From positions 1 to 64,000 of the forward strand of contig NZ_CAMYMK010000006.1 of the NCBI RefSeq assembly GCF_947259545.1: a stretch of DNA of 64,000 nt, read 5' to 3'. The DNA comes from an uncultured Marinobacter sp. (lineage in GTDB: Bacteria > Pseudomonadota > Gammaproteobacteria > Pseudomonadales > Oleiphilaceae). Positions 36,414-46,193 of this stretch are shown here, one piece after another; positions within the stretch are counted from its first letter, which is position 1, and each line of letters begins with the position of its first letter. The notes beneath the pieces were generated by a model. It saw only the letters and a list, made by a program, of their open reading frames with translations. It had not been told where the DNA came from and did not search any database. The position numbers and the translations under genes were made by a program.

Positions 36414-37358
36414 TCAATTCACGCCCGCAGTCGATTGCTCACCTGACGCTGTATTACGCTGCCGATCGGCGGTATAAGCCGCGTTTTTTTCCTGTTCGTA
36501 AGCCCTGGCCGCGGTAGCTACCTGTCCGGGAGCCCCCGTGTCCAGCCAGCGTCGAATGCGGCCCGCATCCCCCATTGGAGAGCGGGTGCCCAGTGAATCG
36601 AGCAACACCGTCACCATCTGTTTCCCGTTCATATTGGACACCATCACCAGGCAACGCCCGGCCTCCGACAGATAGCCGGTTTTACTCAGACCGACCCCCC
36701 AGCTATCCCGATGCACCAGGACATTGGTGTTGCCAAACGACAGGCTGTAACGAGGCTTGCGGAACTGCCCGGTGTAGTACCGAGTGGTGGAATAATCCCC
36801 GATCTGCGGGTGTTTTGCGGCAGCATTCACCAGCTTGATCAGATCCGCTGCGGTTGACGTGTTATCCACCGACAACCCGGTTGGATCCACAAAGCTCGTG
36901 CGGGTCATGCCCAGCTCCATGGCTTTCTCATTCATCGCCCGGACAAACGCGTCATAGCCTCCGGGATGGTGGCGCGCCAGTGTATAGGCTGCAAAGTTCT
37001 CCGATGACATCAAGGCGATACGCAACATATTCGCACGACGCATCTCGGAGCCCACCCGAATACGGGTGTAAGCGTTAGCTGCAGCGGGTATGTGGCGCTC
37101 CCTGAATTCCAGCCATTCGTTCAGGGGCTCTCCGGACTCCATCACCACCAGGGCTGTCATCAGTTTGGTGATGGACGCGATCGGTACGATCCTGTCGGCA
37201 TGCTTGTCAACAACCAGCTCATTGCTGCCGGCGTAGGCCGCAGCCGCATTTACAGAAGCCAACTGCAGCGTCTCCGCCTTTTGCTTATGGGCATGGGCTT
37301 GGGAGATGGCAAAAATGAACATCAGGCTCATCAGGCCAGACAGGACGCGTCGATACAT
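36414..37358 (-). CDS. pbpG: D-alanyl-D-alanine endopeptidase (PBP7-like)
   Basis: 314-residue penicillin-binding protein that cuts peptidoglycan crosslinks. A signal peptide (about 1-23) precedes the peptidase. Active-site motifs are SITK (62-65, nucleophilic Ser), SEN (119-121) and KTG in GVGLSKTGYLSEAG. The C-terminal tail is low-complexity and charged. I chose the ATG at 37358 with GAGGT upstream; the nine-codon longer form has no support. Its length and motif order match PbpG of class C penicillin-binding proteins. Confidence 0.92.
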   Translation of the reverse strand: MYRRVLSGLMSLMFIFAISQAHAHKQKAETLQLASVNAAAAYAGSNELVVDKHADRIVPIASITKLMTALVVMESGEPLNEWLEFRERHIPAAANAYTRIRVGSEMRRANMLRIALMSSENFAAYTLARHHPGGYDAFVRAMNEKAMELGMTRTSFVDPTGLSVDNTSTAADLIKLVNAAAKHPQIGDYSTTRYYTGQFRKPRYSLSFGNTNVLVHRDSWGVGLSKTGYLSEAGRCLVMVSNMNGKQMVTVLLDSLGTRSPMGDAGRIRRWLDTGAPGQVATAARAYEQEKNAAYTADRQRNTASGEQSTAGVN

Positions 37359-37660
37359 CAATCTACCTCGGGCAAATCTCTTCAATGGTGAATACAGTGC
37401 CGTCTACTATACCAGCGAATTCCCCTCAGGGACCCCCTGAACCCGCTGTCAGGATTACCACTCATCCACAGTCGCAAAATCAGCTTCTTGCGTGCCCGAC
37501 GTCACATTTTTCACTCATCCGTTTTAAACGGCAAATGCAAAACACCATAAAATAGAGTAAAATTGCTTTTAATTCATTGCGTTACACATTATTTACATTT
37601 GTTATCACCGTGTAACGACTACCGTGGCACTTTAAACTGACCAGCAGGATCACCCCCTGA
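37359..37660. other. 302-bp intergenic region with inverted repeats
   Basis: This gap separates the leftward pbpG gene from the rightward EAL gene. It holds no gene that I can support. It becomes AT-rich from about 37500. It contains the palindrome CCGTTTTAAACGG (about 37518-37530) and an 8-bp inverted repeat, CGTTACAC/GTGTAACG, at 37580-37587 and 37610-37617. The latter is likely regulatory for the EAL gene that starts 43 bp further on. Confidence 0.6.
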
Positions 37661-40270
37661 ATGGCCCCATCGGCGACCCCGAACACTGACCCTGACGGCT
37701 TTCCTGTCCATGCATGGCAGTATATACCCAGACTGATCCGGCGCTGGTTGCCCCTCAGCCTTCTCGTTTTCGGTCTGGCGTACGGACTGACCGTCACCTC
37801 AATCCTGTCCACCGGTGACAGTGTTAATGTAAGTCACGATATCCCGGAGTTAAAGGCAGCCGATCATACTGATCAAATCCCAACGGAATTCACTCTGCAA
37901 TCACTGGACGCCATTCTGGCGACACCAGAATCGTCCGCCATCACCTGGACCTCAACACCGGAAAACCACACGGGTCTTGGCTACCTGGACCAACCGGCCA
38001 TTTTCCGCTTCACACTGAATAACCCGGAACATCAGCCAGTCCGCAAGCTTCTTGTGGTAGCAGCGCCATCGCTGGACAGCATCACGCCAGCCATGATCAG
38101 CCCGAAAGGTGCGTTGGAACGCCTCCCCCAGATGGGCGATACCCTGCCATTCAGCAACCGTCTGTATGACCTGCCACAATGGATCTGGTCCGTCACCCTG
38201 GAACCCGGCGCAACCACCTTCTTTTTCGAGGTTGAGAATTCCGGTCCAACCCTGCTGCCAATATCGGTTCACAAACCGGGAACCATCCTGGGACACACGG
38301 CCTTTACCCTGGCCTGGAAGGCGTTCATTGGGGGTCTGTTGGCCTTTGCCCTGCTGTTCAACATCAGTATCGTCATCATGCTGCGTCGGCCCGGGCTGGC
38401 ATGGTTAAGTGTACTGATGATCGGTGTGATGCACAGTCAGCTGGTCATGGACGGTTTCGGACTCTGGTTCCTGTGGCCCGACTGGCCCCAGTTCAACGCT
38501 CTGCTCAGCGTGTCCCTGCCACTGTGTCTGATTGCCCTGTGTCAGTTTACGCCCCACTTTCTGTCGATCTCCCGACCAATCACATCCATACTTAACGGCA
38601 TCAGCCTGGCCGCCCTCGCCCTGGCAATAGTGACGCCCCTGGGCCTGCCCCTGCCCGGACAGGGCTCGCTGCTGGTGCTGGCAACCCTGACCGGAGTATT
38701 TATCCTTGCGGTGGTGGCACGTCAATTCCGACACCATATCTACGCCCGCTATTACGGACTGTCTATCCTGGCAATTCTCAGCGGCGCCACCGTATCATCC
38801 ATGCGCACCATCGGGTGGCTCCCCGTCAACAGCCTTTCCGATTCCGCCTTTTTCCTCGGTGCTGCCATTGCCTCTCTGGTGCTGACCAGTGGTGTGGGAC
38901 GATTATTGCTTGAGGAGCGGAAAAAACGTCTCAGCGCTGACGTTCGCGCTCGCCAGGAGGGGCAGCTCAGGGCCAAAATAGAGAAAGATTACGATCACCT
39001 GCTCAAGACCCATCGGGTGACTGGCAAACCCAACCGCGCGATACTCGAAGAGTCCCTGGAGACCCTCAATGGCCACAAGGTTCCCTACACCTTGTGTCTG
39101 GTGCGCCTGCAACGATTCAATGAAATCGAACAGACCCTGGGTTACCGCGCTGCCGAAGAACTGCTGAAAACCTACCTGCGTCGCATGAGCCGCTTTCTTG
39201 AGCGCGTCTTCGAATCCCGCCTGGTAAGGATCAATGGCCACGCCCTGGCCAGCATTGACACCATCAATCACGCCTTCGCTTTCTATCGATATGATGATTG
39301 TGACGCCGATCAACACCTCATGAACGAACTCACTGCATGGCTTGGAACACACTTCCGCGAAGGGCGCTTTGCCTTCTCATGGAGTCCGAGGGTGGGAATT
39401 GCCCATGCCCCTGAACATGGCCCCGATGCCGCAGGCATCCTGTCATCGGCAGGTTTCGCCTCCCTCAGCGGTGATCAGCCACTGTGCGAATACGACCCGT
39501 CCATCGCGGAGTGGCAGTACCGCCAGCAAATGCTGATGCTGGATGTTGAGGACGCCCTGACTAATGGCTCCATGTGGCTGGAGTACCAGCCCAAGGTGGG
39601 TATTCGTGACGAGAGGACCAGTTCCGTGGAGGCCCTGATCCGCTGGCACCATCCCGAATTTGGCAAGGTCCCGCCAGACCACTGGATTCCGCTGGCAGAG
39701 CAGGTGGGGATGATTCATCCCGTGACGCTGTGGGTTATCCATCAGGCCTGCAGTGACTACCGGCGACTGACTTCACGGTACGGCAGTAACATCGCGGTCG
39801 CCGTCAATATCTCGGCCAAAGACCTGGCTCATCCGAGGTTTGACCAGGAGGCAATGGACATTATTGCACGCCACAGAATGCAGCCCGGGGATCTCATTCT
39901 GGAAATCACCGAAACTGCCATGATGGCCGACCCCGATGCGGCTCGGGCAATGATTCACACCCTCAGTCAGAGGGGCTTCCGCATCGCTCTGGATGATTTC
40001 GGCACGGGCCACTCTTCCCTGGGCACGCTGGCCAGTTTTGACCTGGACGAACTCAAGATTGATCGCAGCTTTCTGGAAGACATTCTGGATCACCCCGCCC
40101 GTCAACGCATCTTTCGCGCTGCCCTGGAACTGGGCCAGGCTCTGGATCTGGACGTGGTGGTGGAAGGCGTGGAAGATGAAGCTATCGCAGTCTGGCTTCA
40201 GCAGTTCCCCGGCCTCCATGGCCAGGGATACTACTGGGGGCGCCCGGAACGGTTCAGGGCAGATCGGTAA
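37661..40270 (+). CDS. 7TMR-DISM membrane protein with degenerate GGDEF and EAL domains
   Basis: 869-residue paralogue of the protein at 22259. One N-terminal helix (about 28-50), an extracytoplasmic sensory domain (about 60-210), seven membrane helices (about 215-420), a cytoplasmic coil ([19 protein letters not shown]), a GGDEF-like domain that lacks the GGDEF motif ([10 protein letters not shown] start), and an EAL domain follow. The EAL residues are intact: EAL at 657-659, [14 protein letters not shown] and DDFG (778-781). It is a likely c-di-GMP phosphodiesterase. Its last 17 bases overlap the end of ilvD, which is convergent. Confidence 0.9.
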   Translation: MAPSATPNTDPDGFPVHAWQYIPRLIRRWLPLSLLVFGLAYGLTVTSILSTGDSVNVSHDIPELKAADHTDQIPTEFTLQSLDAILATPESSAITWTSTPENHTGLGYLDQPAIFRFTLNNPEHQPVRKLLVVAAPSLDSITPAMISPKGALERLPQMGDTLPFSNRLYDLPQWIWSVTLEPGATTFFFEVENSGPTLLPISVHKPGTILGHTAFTLAWKAFIGGLLAFALLFNISIVIMLRRPGLAWLSVLMIGVMHSQLVMDGFGLWFLWPDWPQFNALLSVSLPLCLIALCQFTPHFLSISRPITSILNGISLAALALAIVTPLGLPLPGQGSLLVLATLTGVFILAVVARQFRHHIYARYYGLSILAILSGATVSSMRTIGWLPVNSLSDSAFFLGAAIASLVLTSGVGRLLLEERKKRLSADVRARQEGQLRAKIEKDYDHLLKTHRVTGKPNRAILEESLETLNGHKVPYTLCLVRLQRFNEIEQTLGYRAAEELLKTYLRRMSRFLERVFESRLVRINGHALASIDTINHAFAFYRYDDCDADQHLMNELTAWLGTHFREGRFAFSWSPRVGIAHAPEHGPDAAGILSSAGFASLSGDQPLCEYDPSIAEWQYRQQMLMLDVEDALTNGSMWLEYQPKVGIRDERTSSVEALIRWHHPEFGKVPPDHWIPLAEQVGMIHPVTLWVIHQACSDYRRLTSRYGSNIAVAVNISAKDLAHPRFDQEAMDIIARHRMQPGDLILEITETAMMADPDAARAMIHTLSQRGFRIALDDFGTGHSSLGTLASFDLDELKIDRSFLEDILDHPARQRIFRAALELGQALDLDVVVEGVEDEAIAVWLQQFPGLHGQGYYWGRPERFRADR

Positions 40271-41930
40271 CGGCTCCAAGAGAGGCCGAACTGACGGTTC
40301 GGGCATACTTTGCCAGCACACCACGGGTAAAGCGGGGTTCCGGTGCTTTCCAGGCTTTGCGCCGCTTCTCCATCTCCGCCTCTGATATATCCAGTTCAAT
40401 GCGGTTGGTTACCGCATCAATGGTAATGGTGTCACCATCTTGCACCAGGGCAATCGGGCCGCCCTCTGCCGCCTCAGGGGTAATATGGCCGACCACAAAG
40501 CCGTGGCTGCCACCAGAAAAGCGGCCATCGGTAATCAGTGCCACATCGCTGCCCAGGCCCTTGCCCATGATCGCCGAGGTGGGGCTGAGCATCTCACGCA
40601 TACCGGGGCCACCTTTGGGGCCCTCGTAACGGATCACCAGCACATCACCGGCCACCACCGTGCCATCGAGAATCCGCTCCTGGGCCTCTTCCTCAGAATG
40701 GAACACCCGCGCGCGACCGGTAAAGTGGGTGCCTTCCTTTCCGGTAATCTTGGCTACCGAACCGGTCGGTGCCAGATTGCCGAACAGAATCCGCAGGTGA
40801 CTGTCAGCCTTGATGGGATTGTCGAAGGCATGAATGATGTCCTGCCCTTCCGGGTACGGTGCCACGTCCGCCAGGTTTTCCCCCAGGGTCTGACCGGTCA
40901 CCGTGAGGCAGTCACCGTGTAGCAGCCCCCGCTCCAGCAGCATCTTCATCAATGGCTGGATTCCGCCAATGGCCACCAGCTCGGACATCATGTAATGACC
41001 ACTGGGGCGCAGATCCGCCAGTACCGGTACCCGCTTGCCAATCTCGACAAAATCGTCCAGCGACAGCTCAACTCCCACGGTACTGGCCATGGCCAGCAGG
41101 TGCAGAACCGCGTTGGTGGAGCCGCCCAGGGCAATCACCACGGTGATGGCGTTCTCGAACGCCTCCCGGGTCATGACGTCCGAGGGTTTGATGTCCTTAT
41201 CCAGCAGATTCAGCACTGCTGCCCCAGCGGCACGACAGTCCTCCGCCTTGGAATCGGATACCGCGTTCTGCGCGGAACTGCCCGGCAGGCTCATGCCCAT
41301 GGCTTCAATGGCCGATGCCATGGTGTTGGCGGTGTACATGCCACCGCAGGAGCCTGGGCCGGGGATCGCGGTTTCCTCGATTTGCTTCACCTCGATCAGA
41401 TCCAGATCGCCGCGGGCATGGGCCCCCACCGCCTCGAACACCGAGATAATGTCAGTGTGGTTTTCCCCGGGCATGATGGTGCCGCCATAGACAAAGACCG
41501 ACGGGCGGTTCAGCCGCGCCAGGCCCATGATGCAGCCCGGCATGTTCTTGTCACAGCCACCGATGGCCACCAGACCGTCGAAGCCCTCACAACCGGCGGC
41601 GGTTTCGATGGAATCGGCGATAACTTCCCGGGATACCAGCGAGTACTTCATGCCCTCGGTGCCATTGGCAATGCCGTCAGACACGGTAATGGTGTTGAAG
41701 ATCAAAGCCTTGCCACCGGCATCGTCAGCACCGGCCGCCGACTCTTCCGCCAGGCGGTTGATGTGCATATTGCACGGAGTCAGGTTGCTCCAGGTAGACG
41801 CAATACCCACCTGGGGTTTGCGAAAGTCATCATCGGTAAAGCCCACGGCCCGCAACATGGCACGGCTGGCAGACTTGCCGAGCCCATCCACCACCGGGGC
41901 GGAGTAACGACGGCGCTTGTCCTCGGTCAT
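40254..41930 (-). CDS. ilvD: Dihydroxy-acid dehydratase
   Basis: 558-residue enzyme of valine, leucine and isoleucine synthesis (and thereby pantothenate) that dehydrates 2,3-dihydroxy acids. The iron-sulfur cysteines are Cys53 (LTPCNMHI), Cys126 ([10 protein letters not shown]) and Cys195 ([14 protein letters not shown]), the pattern of the IlvD/EDD family. I chose the ATG at 41930 because AAGGAG lies 7 bases upstream; a longer frame starts without one. The shorter length (558 rather than about 615) fits the [2Fe-2S] type. Confidence 0.95.
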   Translation of the reverse strand: MTEDKRRRYSAPVVDGLGKSASRAMLRAVGFTDDDFRKPQVGIASTWSNLTPCNMHINRLAEESAAGADDAGGKALIFNTITVSDGIANGTEGMKYSLVSREVIADSIETAAGCEGFDGLVAIGGCDKNMPGCIMGLARLNRPSVFVYGGTIMPGENHTDIISVFEAVGAHARGDLDLIEVKQIEETAIPGPGSCGGMYTANTMASAIEAMGMSLPGSSAQNAVSDSKAEDCRAAGAAVLNLLDKDIKPSDVMTREAFENAITVVIALGGSTNAVLHLLAMASTVGVELSLDDFVEIGKRVPVLADLRPSGHYMMSELVAIGGIQPLMKMLLERGLLHGDCLTVTGQTLGENLADVAPYPEGQDIIHAFDNPIKADSHLRILFGNLAPTGSVAKITGKEGTHFTGRARVFHSEEEAQERILDGTVVAGDVLVIRYEGPKGGPGMREMLSPTSAIMGKGLGSDVALITDGRFSGGSHGFVVGHITPEAAEGGPIALVQDGDTITIDAVTNRIELDISEAEMEKRRKAWKAPEPRFTRGVLAKYARTVSSASLGAVTDLP

Positions 41931-41966
41931 CGACGTCTCCTTGCTGGTATCCAAACAAACGAAAAC

Positions 41967-42000
41967 GCCCTGTCCGACCACCAGGGTCCGCCGACAGGGC
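41967..42000 (-). terminator. Hairpin after the monooxygenase operon
   Basis: GCCCTGTC (41967-41974) pairs with GACAGGGC (41993-42000). On the minus strand the stem is followed by GTTTTCGTTTGTTTGG, a broken U tract. It lies between the leftward monooxygenase stop (42046) and the ilvD start (41930), so it should end the upstream operon. Confidence 0.55.
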
Positions 42001-42045
42001 TCAGTTGATTCAGATTGTCAGAAAAACCGCCTCACAACAACGCTA

Positions 42046-43575
42046 TCACGCCGGGATCAGCTCATAATCTTTCAGCTCAAGAGACGCCATCTGCCGCGCA
42101 TACTGGGAGGCAAACCCCGGGTACATGGTCGCATTCACGCCATCTTCGGTGAGGTACCAGCTCTTGCAGCCGGAGTTCCAGTTGGTCTTCGCCAGCCTCT
42201 TCTGAATTCTCGCGTTGTACTCGTCCTGAGCCTTGCCGCGCACGGACAACGCCTTCAGATTCTTGTCCAGAATCGTCTGCACGCCTTTGACGATGTAGTC
42301 AATCTGGGACTCCATGTACACCAGCGCCGAGTTGTGGCCCGGACCAGAGTTGGGGCCGAAGGTCAGGAACAGGTTCGGATAGCCCGCCACGCTGATGCTC
42401 TTATAAGCCTGGGCACCACGTTTCCAGTCCTCGTCCAGTTTACGGCCACCCGCACCGCGAACCGGGAACGGCGTACCGGAGTGGCCAACGTCAAAGCCGG
42501 TGGCAAAGACGATACAGTCAAACTGGTGCTCAATGCCTTCCGCAGTCAGGATGCCGTTCGCGGACATCCGCGTGATCGGCCAGGTGATCAGTTTACAGTT
42601 AGGCTGCTGCAGGGCCGGGTAATAGTCGTTCGACACCAGGATGCGCTTGCAGCCTATACGGTAATCCGGCGTCAGCTGCCGACGTAGCCAGCGATCCTTG
42701 ACCTGTCGCTTCAGGTGCCAGCGACCCAGGCGCTCCGCCAATCGGGTCATCGGCGAATTCCAGATCACCGCCAGGGCCATGGATTCGTGCGCCAGGTACA
42801 GACCTTTGCGCAGGGCGGACTGGCTCGCTGGCACCTTGCGGAACAGGGTCTTTTGCCAGTCCGGCGTGTCGAAATCCGGACGCGGCACCACCCACGCCGG
42901 CGTACGCTGGAAGACGGTCAGCTTGCTGGCGTCTTTGACCAGTTCCGGAATGATCTGGATGGCGCTGGCACCCGTGCCAATCACCCCGACCTTCTTACCG
43001 CGGAAATCGTATTCATGATCCCAGGCGGCACTGTGCACCTTGTGGCCCTGATACTTTTCGATGCCCGAAATATCCGGGAAGCTGGCGTTGGACAGTGGCC
43101 CCTGGGCCATGACCGCCGCTCGCCCGCTGAAGATCTCACCGCTGTCGGTTGTCGCGTGCCAAAGCCCCTGATCCTCATCAAAGGCCAGATCGCTCACATT
43201 CCGGTTAAAGCGAATGTACTTCTCCAGACCGAAGCGTTTCACCATCGCCTTGATGTAGCGCAGGATTTCCTCACTGCCGGAGAAGCTGCGGGACCAATCC
43301 GGGTTCTGATCGAAAGAATAGGAGTAAAGATTGGACGGGATATCACAGGCTGCGCCCGGATAGTTGTTATCGCGCCAGGTCCCGCCTACTTCCCCGGCCC
43401 GCTCCAGAATCACGATGTCCCTGATTCCGGCCTGCTGCAATCGGATGGCAGTACCCAGACCGGCAAATCCGGCGCCAACAATAAGCACGGTCGCCGGTTT
43501 ATGCTTTTTCACGCTTTTTGCCGGCGTCTTTTTCGCTGCGGTCCTGGGCTTTCGGGAAGGGGTCGCATTGGTCAT
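42046..43575 (-). CDS. Baeyer-Villiger-type flavin monooxygenase
   Basis: 509-residue FAD/NADPH monooxygenase. The FAD motif GAGFAG is at 34-39 and the NADPH motif GTGASA at 200-205. Between them is the type I Baeyer-Villiger fingerprint, here YQGHKVHSAAWD (175-186), with Tyr for the usual Phe and WD for WP. These enzymes insert oxygen into ketones or aldehydes. A basic Lys/Ala/Pro-rich tail (1-28) precedes the flavin domain and is probably disordered. It is the last gene of an operon with the diiron protein and the dehydrogenase. The substrate is unknown. Confidence 0.88.
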   Translation of the reverse strand: MTNATPSRKPRTAAKKTPAKSVKKHKPATVLIVGAGFAGLGTAIRLQQAGIRDIVILERAGEVGGTWRDNNYPGAACDIPSNLYSYSFDQNPDWSRSFSGSEEILRYIKAMVKRFGLEKYIRFNRNVSDLAFDEDQGLWHATTDSGEIFSGRAAVMAQGPLSNASFPDISGIEKYQGHKVHSAAWDHEYDFRGKKVGVIGTGASAIQIIPELVKDASKLTVFQRTPAWVVPRPDFDTPDWQKTLFRKVPASQSALRKGLYLAHESMALAVIWNSPMTRLAERLGRWHLKRQVKDRWLRRQLTPDYRIGCKRILVSNDYYPALQQPNCKLITWPITRMSANGILTAEGIEHQFDCIVFATGFDVGHSGTPFPVRGAGGRKLDEDWKRGAQAYKSISVAGYPNLFLTFGPNSGPGHNSALVYMESQIDYIVKGVQTILDKNLKALSVRGKAQDEYNARIQKRLAKTNWNSGCKSWYLTEDGVNATMYPGFASQYARQMASLELKDYELIPA

Positions 43576-43649
43576 ATCATGTTCTCACAAACAAATAGGG
43601 CACGTGGCGCTCCATCAGCCGGGCGCCACGCGTCTTCATCCGGGCCGGA

Positions 43650-44576
43650 TCAGGCAGTCTGTTCGTAGGTCAGCTCTTTGACCCAGGTCGGTACCGCCGG
43701 CAATAGCTTGCGGGGGATGTAACTGGTCGCTTTCACCAGTGCGTCAACCGGCACGTGGTAGAACTTATTATTCCGATCCACCATCCAACGGCTATGGAAC
43801 TTGATGATCTGGAACCAGGGATTGCTGCGGCCTTCCTTGGTACGACCGCCGATTTTCTCGAACTTCTCCATGCAGGCGTACAGCTTCTCTTCCGACAACC
43901 CCATCGCCACCACGTTGTCACGCATCTTGTTGAGCAACGGGAAGTAGGATGCAATCCCCAGGATCACCCGCGGGTTCGCGATTTGCGCCGCCATTTCGAC
44001 CGTTTTGATATAAGTGGCGCCGTGCCCCTGCATTTCCATCACTGAAAAGCCAACGCCAAGGTGACGGGACTCGTCATCGTTGATCTTTTCAAACGCCTGG
44101 TGGCAGACCGGATCGTCCACGGTATCGAGCAGGAATTTGCAGAGTGCACCATCAAGGGCAATTTCCAGCATCGGCACCACAGTGCCCAGCACGTACACCG
44201 GCACCTCATCGCTGTGGCGATCCAGCCACTCGATCACCAGTCGCAGGTTGATATTCGGCTCTGGCAACTCGTCACCATCGAGCATGCCCCAACGCTTCAT
44301 CAGCGCCATTTCGACGTTGGCGTGGCGCTGCTCCTCGGCGTGAAAATAGGTGTAAATTTCACGCAGGGTCTCCGTCGGGGCTTTCTTGGCCATGGCCGCA
44401 AATGCCCGGGCACCGACATGCTCGATCCACATCAGGTCGGTCATGAACTCCTTGAGTTTTGGCCACTGTTCTTCCGTGATCAGATCCGCTCCCGGTGCAT
44501 CCCAGTCGATATCCGACAGGGCCCACTGGGTGCTCTTTACCTTCACGAGCATTTTATCCAGGTCAATCATCGCCAT
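43650..44576 (-). CDS. Ferritin-like diiron carboxylate protein
   Basis: 308-residue protein predicted to be a four-helix bundle with a dinuclear iron site. Ligand candidates fall in the classical order: Glu52 (WIEH), Glu82 and His85 (EEQRH), Glu138 (PMLEIALDG), and Glu169 and His172 (DDESRH). This is the E..ExxH..E..ExxH pattern of diiron oxygenases, hydroxylases and ferritins. No particular subfamily is certain. The long C-terminal extension (about 200-308) is basic and aromatic, unlike ferritins. AAGGAG precedes the ATG. It lies between the dehydrogenase (27 bp) and the flavin monooxygenase (74 bp), so an oxidative step on the same substrate is likely. Confidence 0.75.
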   Translation of the reverse strand: MAMIDLDKMLVKVKSTQWALSDIDWDAPGADLITEEQWPKLKEFMTDLMWIEHVGARAFAAMAKKAPTETLREIYTYFHAEEQRHANVEMALMKRWGMLDGDELPEPNINLRLVIEWLDRHSDEVPVYVLGTVVPMLEIALDGALCKFLLDTVDDPVCHQAFEKINDDESRHLGVGFSVMEMQGHGATYIKTVEMAAQIANPRVILGIASYFPLLNKMRDNVVAMGLSEEKLYACMEKFEKIGGRTKEGRSNPWFQIIKFHSRWMVDRNNKFYHVPVDALVKATSYIPRKLLPAVPTWVKELTYEQTA

Positions 44577-44603
44577 GATGCATACTCCTTGCGGCCAGAA
44601 TGT

Positions 44604-45446
44604 TCAGTGCAGCCGGCTGACACCAAACCGGTTAATCAGTCCGATACCCCGGGCATAGCTTCGCGGAACCAGACGCTTGGCACGCCAGATCATGCGGGCA
44701 TCGAATTGCGGCATAACGTAGAGATCGCCACGGTCCAGGGCATTCAGGGCATCGTTCACGACACGCTCCGGCGACATACCGAAACGGTCCATCAGACGGT
44801 CAAACAGCTTCGACGACTCTCCGACAATACGACCGTTGGCCTTGATATTGGTTTTCACCAGGGTCGGACACAGTGCCGTCACCGAAACGCCGGAGCCGGC
44901 CAGTTCGACCGCCATGGTTTCGGTCAGCGCCAGCGCGCCCGCCTTGGTGACGTTGTAGGCCCCCATCAGCGGAGCCGCGGAGAAGCTGGCGGTGGACGCG
45001 ACATTGATGATGCCGCCGTACCCCAGCTGCTTCAGCTTCGGCGTAAAGACATGGCAGCCGTGAATGACGCCCCACAGGTTAATCCCCAGGGTCCATTTCC
45101 AGTCAGCCATCGGTGCCTCACCCACGGGTTTGCCGCCGACACCGACACCGGCGTTATTGATCACCAGACTGACCGGCCCGGGCAGCACCCGCTCGGCCTC
45201 CTCGGCCAGTGCTTCGACCTGATTGAGCTTGCTGACGTCGCATTTGAACGCCCAGGCCTGACCACCCAGCTCTTCGACCAGTGCCACGGTTTCCTCGGCA
45301 GTGGCCAGGTTGATGTCCGAGCACAGGACAGAACCGCCCCGGCGAGCAATTTCCAGCGCGAATGCACGGCCAATACCACTACCGGCGCCGGTTACGACCG
45401 CAGCGGCGCCACGGCTGGGTTTATTGGGCAAACGACTTCCAAACAT
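44604..45446 (-). CDS. Short-chain dehydrogenase/reductase
   Basis: 280-residue NAD(P)-dependent oxidoreductase of the classical SDR family. The cofactor motif is TGAGSGIG (19-26), NNAG is at 97-100, and the catalytic Ser151, Tyr164 and Lys168 are in INVASTASFS and YNVTK. An acidic residue after the second strand (CSDIN) suggests NAD preference. A C-terminal extension (about 240-280) is basic. It is first in a leftward operon with the diiron protein and the flavin monooxygenase. It could turn an alcohol into the ketone that the monooxygenase uses. Confidence 0.9.
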   Translation of the reverse strand: MFGSRLPNKPSRGAAAVVTGAGSGIGRAFALEIARRGGSVLCSDINLATAEETVALVEELGGQAWAFKCDVSKLNQVEALAEEAERVLPGPVSLVINNAGVGVGGKPVGEAPMADWKWTLGINLWGVIHGCHVFTPKLKQLGYGGIINVASTASFSAAPLMGAYNVTKAGALALTETMAVELAGSGVSVTALCPTLVKTNIKANGRIVGESSKLFDRLMDRFGMSPERVVNDALNALDRGDLYVMPQFDARMIWRAKRLVPRSYARGIGLINRFGVSRLH

Positions 45447-45471
45447 GGAATACCTACACTTTGACTGTCAG

Positions 45472-45484
45472 TGAATGATTCACC
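45472..45484. promoter_or_regulatory. Palindromic operator candidate GTGAATGATTCAC
   Basis: A perfect 13-bp palindrome lies between the divergent SDR and TetR genes. It is 5 bp after a TTGACT element (45462-45467) that could be a -35 box for the TetR gene. It shares AATGATTCAC with the repeat before the other TetR gene at 13405. Confidence 0.55.
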
Positions 45485-45495
45485 CACAATAAAGC

Positions 45496-45509
45496 GAACG
45501 CTTGTTCGG
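45496..45509. promoter_or_regulatory. Second inverted repeat upstream of TetR
   Basis: CGAAC-GCTT-GTTCG is a 14-bp inverted repeat 19 bp before the TetR start, with a layout typical of TetR binding sites. Which of the two repeats binds this regulator cannot be decided from sequence. Confidence 0.45.
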
Positions 45510-45527
45510 TTTCAATTCGGAAAATTT

Positions 45528-46145
45528 ATGGCCAGAAAACCTGTTCAGCAACGCGCCAAAGCCACCGTGGACGCCATTGTCGAAGCGGGCTTTATTGCCA
45601 TGGCGGAGCGCGGACCGGCCGCCACAACAACCCGGCAAATTGCTGATATTGCTGGGGTTGGCGTGGGCTCTCTGTATGAGTACTTCGAGAACAAGGAAGA
45701 GATCTTCCAGGTGATGAGCGAGCGGTTCGTGGCCGATACCATTGCCATGATCCAGCCACTGATCCCGACCATTGTTCGGAAACCGATTAAGGAAGCGGTG
45801 CTGGATCTACTCGGACACTTTCGGGATTTCCTCCAGGCCAACAACGAGCGCTATCTCAAGTGCGCACGCTACGCCATGGCTCTGGACTTCGAACAACATG
45901 TGGAACCGCTGCAAAAGACCCTGTCGGAACTGGTCACCCAGTACCTGATGCACCACCCGGAGACCCTGAAAATCCGCAACATCCCGACCATGAGCTACAT
46001 CATGATCAATGGCGGCATCTATTCCGTGGTGCGCCACCTGTGTGATCCCGCACCGCCCATCACGTTTGATGAACTGGCCGGGGGACTGGCGGATATGGTC
46101 AGCCATTATACCGAGCGTGAGATGGCGCTGGTTGAATCGCAATGA
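45528..46145 (+). CDS. TetR family transcriptional regulator
   Basis: 205-residue regulator. The helix-turn-helix is at about residues 33-57 (TTRQIADIAGVGVGSLYEYF), followed by a helical ligand domain (about 65-200). The ATG at 45528 opens the protein on a basic segment (MARKPVQQRAK); a start 19 codons earlier would run through the operator and is unlikely. It is divergent from the SDR/diiron/monooxygenase operon and probably controls it. The ligand is unknown. Confidence 0.9.
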   Translation: MARKPVQQRAKATVDAIVEAGFIAMAERGPAATTTRQIADIAGVGVGSLYEYFENKEEIFQVMSERFVADTIAMIQPLIPTIVRKPIKEAVLDLLGHFRDFLQANNERYLKCARYAMALDFEQHVEPLQKTLSELVTQYLMHHPETLKIRNIPTMSYIMINGGIYSVVRHLCDPAPPITFDELAGGLADMVSHYTEREMALVESQ

Positions 46146-46193
46146 ACCTGGCGTTAGCCGGATACAGGCATTGATCGTGCGGAACCAACGACG

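Noticed and set aside
44061..45464. Plus-strand frame of about 467 codons across the diiron and SDR genes
   Set aside because: It lies opposite two well-supported genes, has no ribosome-binding site and low-information composition.
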